From assembly GCA_021157585.1 (NCBI GenBank), contig JAGGWH010000127.1, positions 1-35,012 on the forward strand: DNA of 35,012 nt, given 5' to 3'. The notes under the pieces are model-generated. The model searched no databases. It was not told the DNA's origin and worked only from the letters and a program-made list of their open reading frames with translations. Both the position numbers and the translations under genes were made by a program. Positions within the stretch are counted from its first letter, which is position 1. The number at the start of each line of letters is the position of its first letter. Below are positions 34,630 to 35,012 of the stretch, one piece after another. Source of the stretch: Bacteroidales bacterium. Lineage in GTDB: Bacteria; Bacteroidota; Bacteroidia; Bacteroidales; UBA12170.

Positions 34630-34778
34630 ATGAAAGATAAAAAAACCTGTATAAATATTTGTCGCCCAATTCTAAAGGTATTTGCTTGGATGCAAACGAA
34701 GAAAAATCGCATGTTTTAGAAAAAATTAGTCAGAGACGAAACGATACTGAAGATTACTATGGTGGTTTTGCTTTTTAA
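34630..34778 (+). pseudogene. Small frameshifted reading frame with three cysteines
   Basis: From the ATG at 34630 the sequence reads MKDKKTCINICRP, then must shift by one base near 34665-34667 to continue as NSKGICLDANEEKSHVLEKI… to the stop at 34776-34778. This gives about 49 residues with Cys at 7, 11 and 19. In the unshifted frame it stops after 29 residues. The joined product reads like real coding sequence, but I do not recognise the family. It may be a decayed gene, a sequencing error or a programmed shift. Confidence 0.35.
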
Positions 34779-34921
34779 AATGGATTTGAGCTAAAACCTT
34801 CTCTTAAATACCATAGTATAGAGATTAAGCCAACTCATTTTCCCTTATAATTATAAATTTATATTTCTTTTTCCCATTTTTAAATATTTTGCATCTAATA
34901 AGGTTCTTTATAAAAAAGGCT

Positions 34922-34929
34922 TAAATTTG
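34922..34929 (+). promoter_or_regulatory. -7 element of tRNA-Arg
   Basis: TAAATTTG matches TAnnTTTG and ends 10 bp before the tRNA, so transcription would begin a few bases before the mature 5' end. No TTG is found at the right distance. The rest of the gap, 34779-34921, shows nothing recognisable. Confidence 0.5.
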
Positions 34930-34939
34930 CGCGTTTGTT

Positions 34940-35011
34940 GCCCCCATAGTTCAAGGGATAGAACAAGTGTTTCCTAAACACTAGATACAAGTTCGAGTCT
35001 TGTTGGGGGTA
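34940..35011 (+). tRNA. tRNA-Arg(CCU)
   Basis: A 72-nt cloverleaf with acceptor GCCCCCA/TGGGGGT (a G-U pair at 1-72), D stem GTTC/GAAC, anticodon stem GTGTT/AACAC with loop reading UCCUAAA region centred on CCU, and T arm ACAAG-TTCGAGT-CTTGT. The discriminator is A. The window ends one base later, so the terminator cannot be seen. The anticodon reads AGG codons. Confidence 0.9.
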
Positions 35012-35012
35012 C

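Overview
This window comes from an AT-rich member of the Bacteroidota. The evidence is the promoter signature TTG-N19-TAnnTTTG upstream of several transcription units, the rarity of Shine-Dalgarno sequences, the single merged ribosomal operon, and the Bacteroidota-type OadG and PspC proteins. The sodium-pump methylmalonyl-CoA decarboxylase operon fits an organism that interconverts succinate and propionate, but the order or genus cannot be fixed from this sequence alone.

Layout. (1) 1-1489: eno on the minus strand, with its own terminator. (2) 1605-19544: an unbroken minus-strand run of 33 genes, the fused str-S10-spc-alpha operon. It reads rpsL, rpsG, fusA, rpsJ, rplC, rplD, rplW, rplB, rpsS, rplV, rpsC, rplP, rpmC, rpsQ, rplN, rplX, rplE, rpsN, rpsH, rplF, rplR, rpsE, rpmD, rplO, secY, map, infA, rpmJ, rpsM, rpsK, rpsD, rpoA, rplQ. 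It is driven from one or two promoters at 19599-19809 and closed by a strong hairpin terminator after rplQ. tuf is absent. (3) 19920-22029: a family 4 glycosyltransferase and an EamA transporter, both on the plus strand and apparently transcribed with almost no leader. (4) 22080-22942: a minus-strand tRNA operon, Thr(UGU)-Tyr(GUA)-Gly(UCC). The Tyr and Gly genes are each followed by two tandem units of about 125 bp. Each unit ends in a damaged copy of that tRNA's 3' end with a palindromic insert in the T arm. (5) 23234-28067: four exported proteins of unknown function, ending in a large leucine-rich-repeat protein with an internal WWx6W repeat. (6) 28261-30204: a PadR regulator and a PspC-domain membrane protein. 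(7) 30283-34398: a minus-strand operon for methylmalonyl-CoA epimerase and the complete sodium-translocating methylmalonyl-CoA decarboxylase (alpha, delta, biotin and beta subunits). (8) 34399-35012: an intergenic stretch holding a small frameshifted cysteine-containing reading frame, and then tRNA-Arg(CCU).

Most of the window is core housekeeping. The least ordinary parts are the tRNA 3'-end repeat arrays at 22.1-22.7 kb, which recall the E. coli tyrT (rtT) repeats in layout; the uncharacterised secreted-protein cluster at 23.2-28.1 kb; and candidate autoregulatory hairpins inside the ribosomal operon, above all the one just upstream of rpsD.
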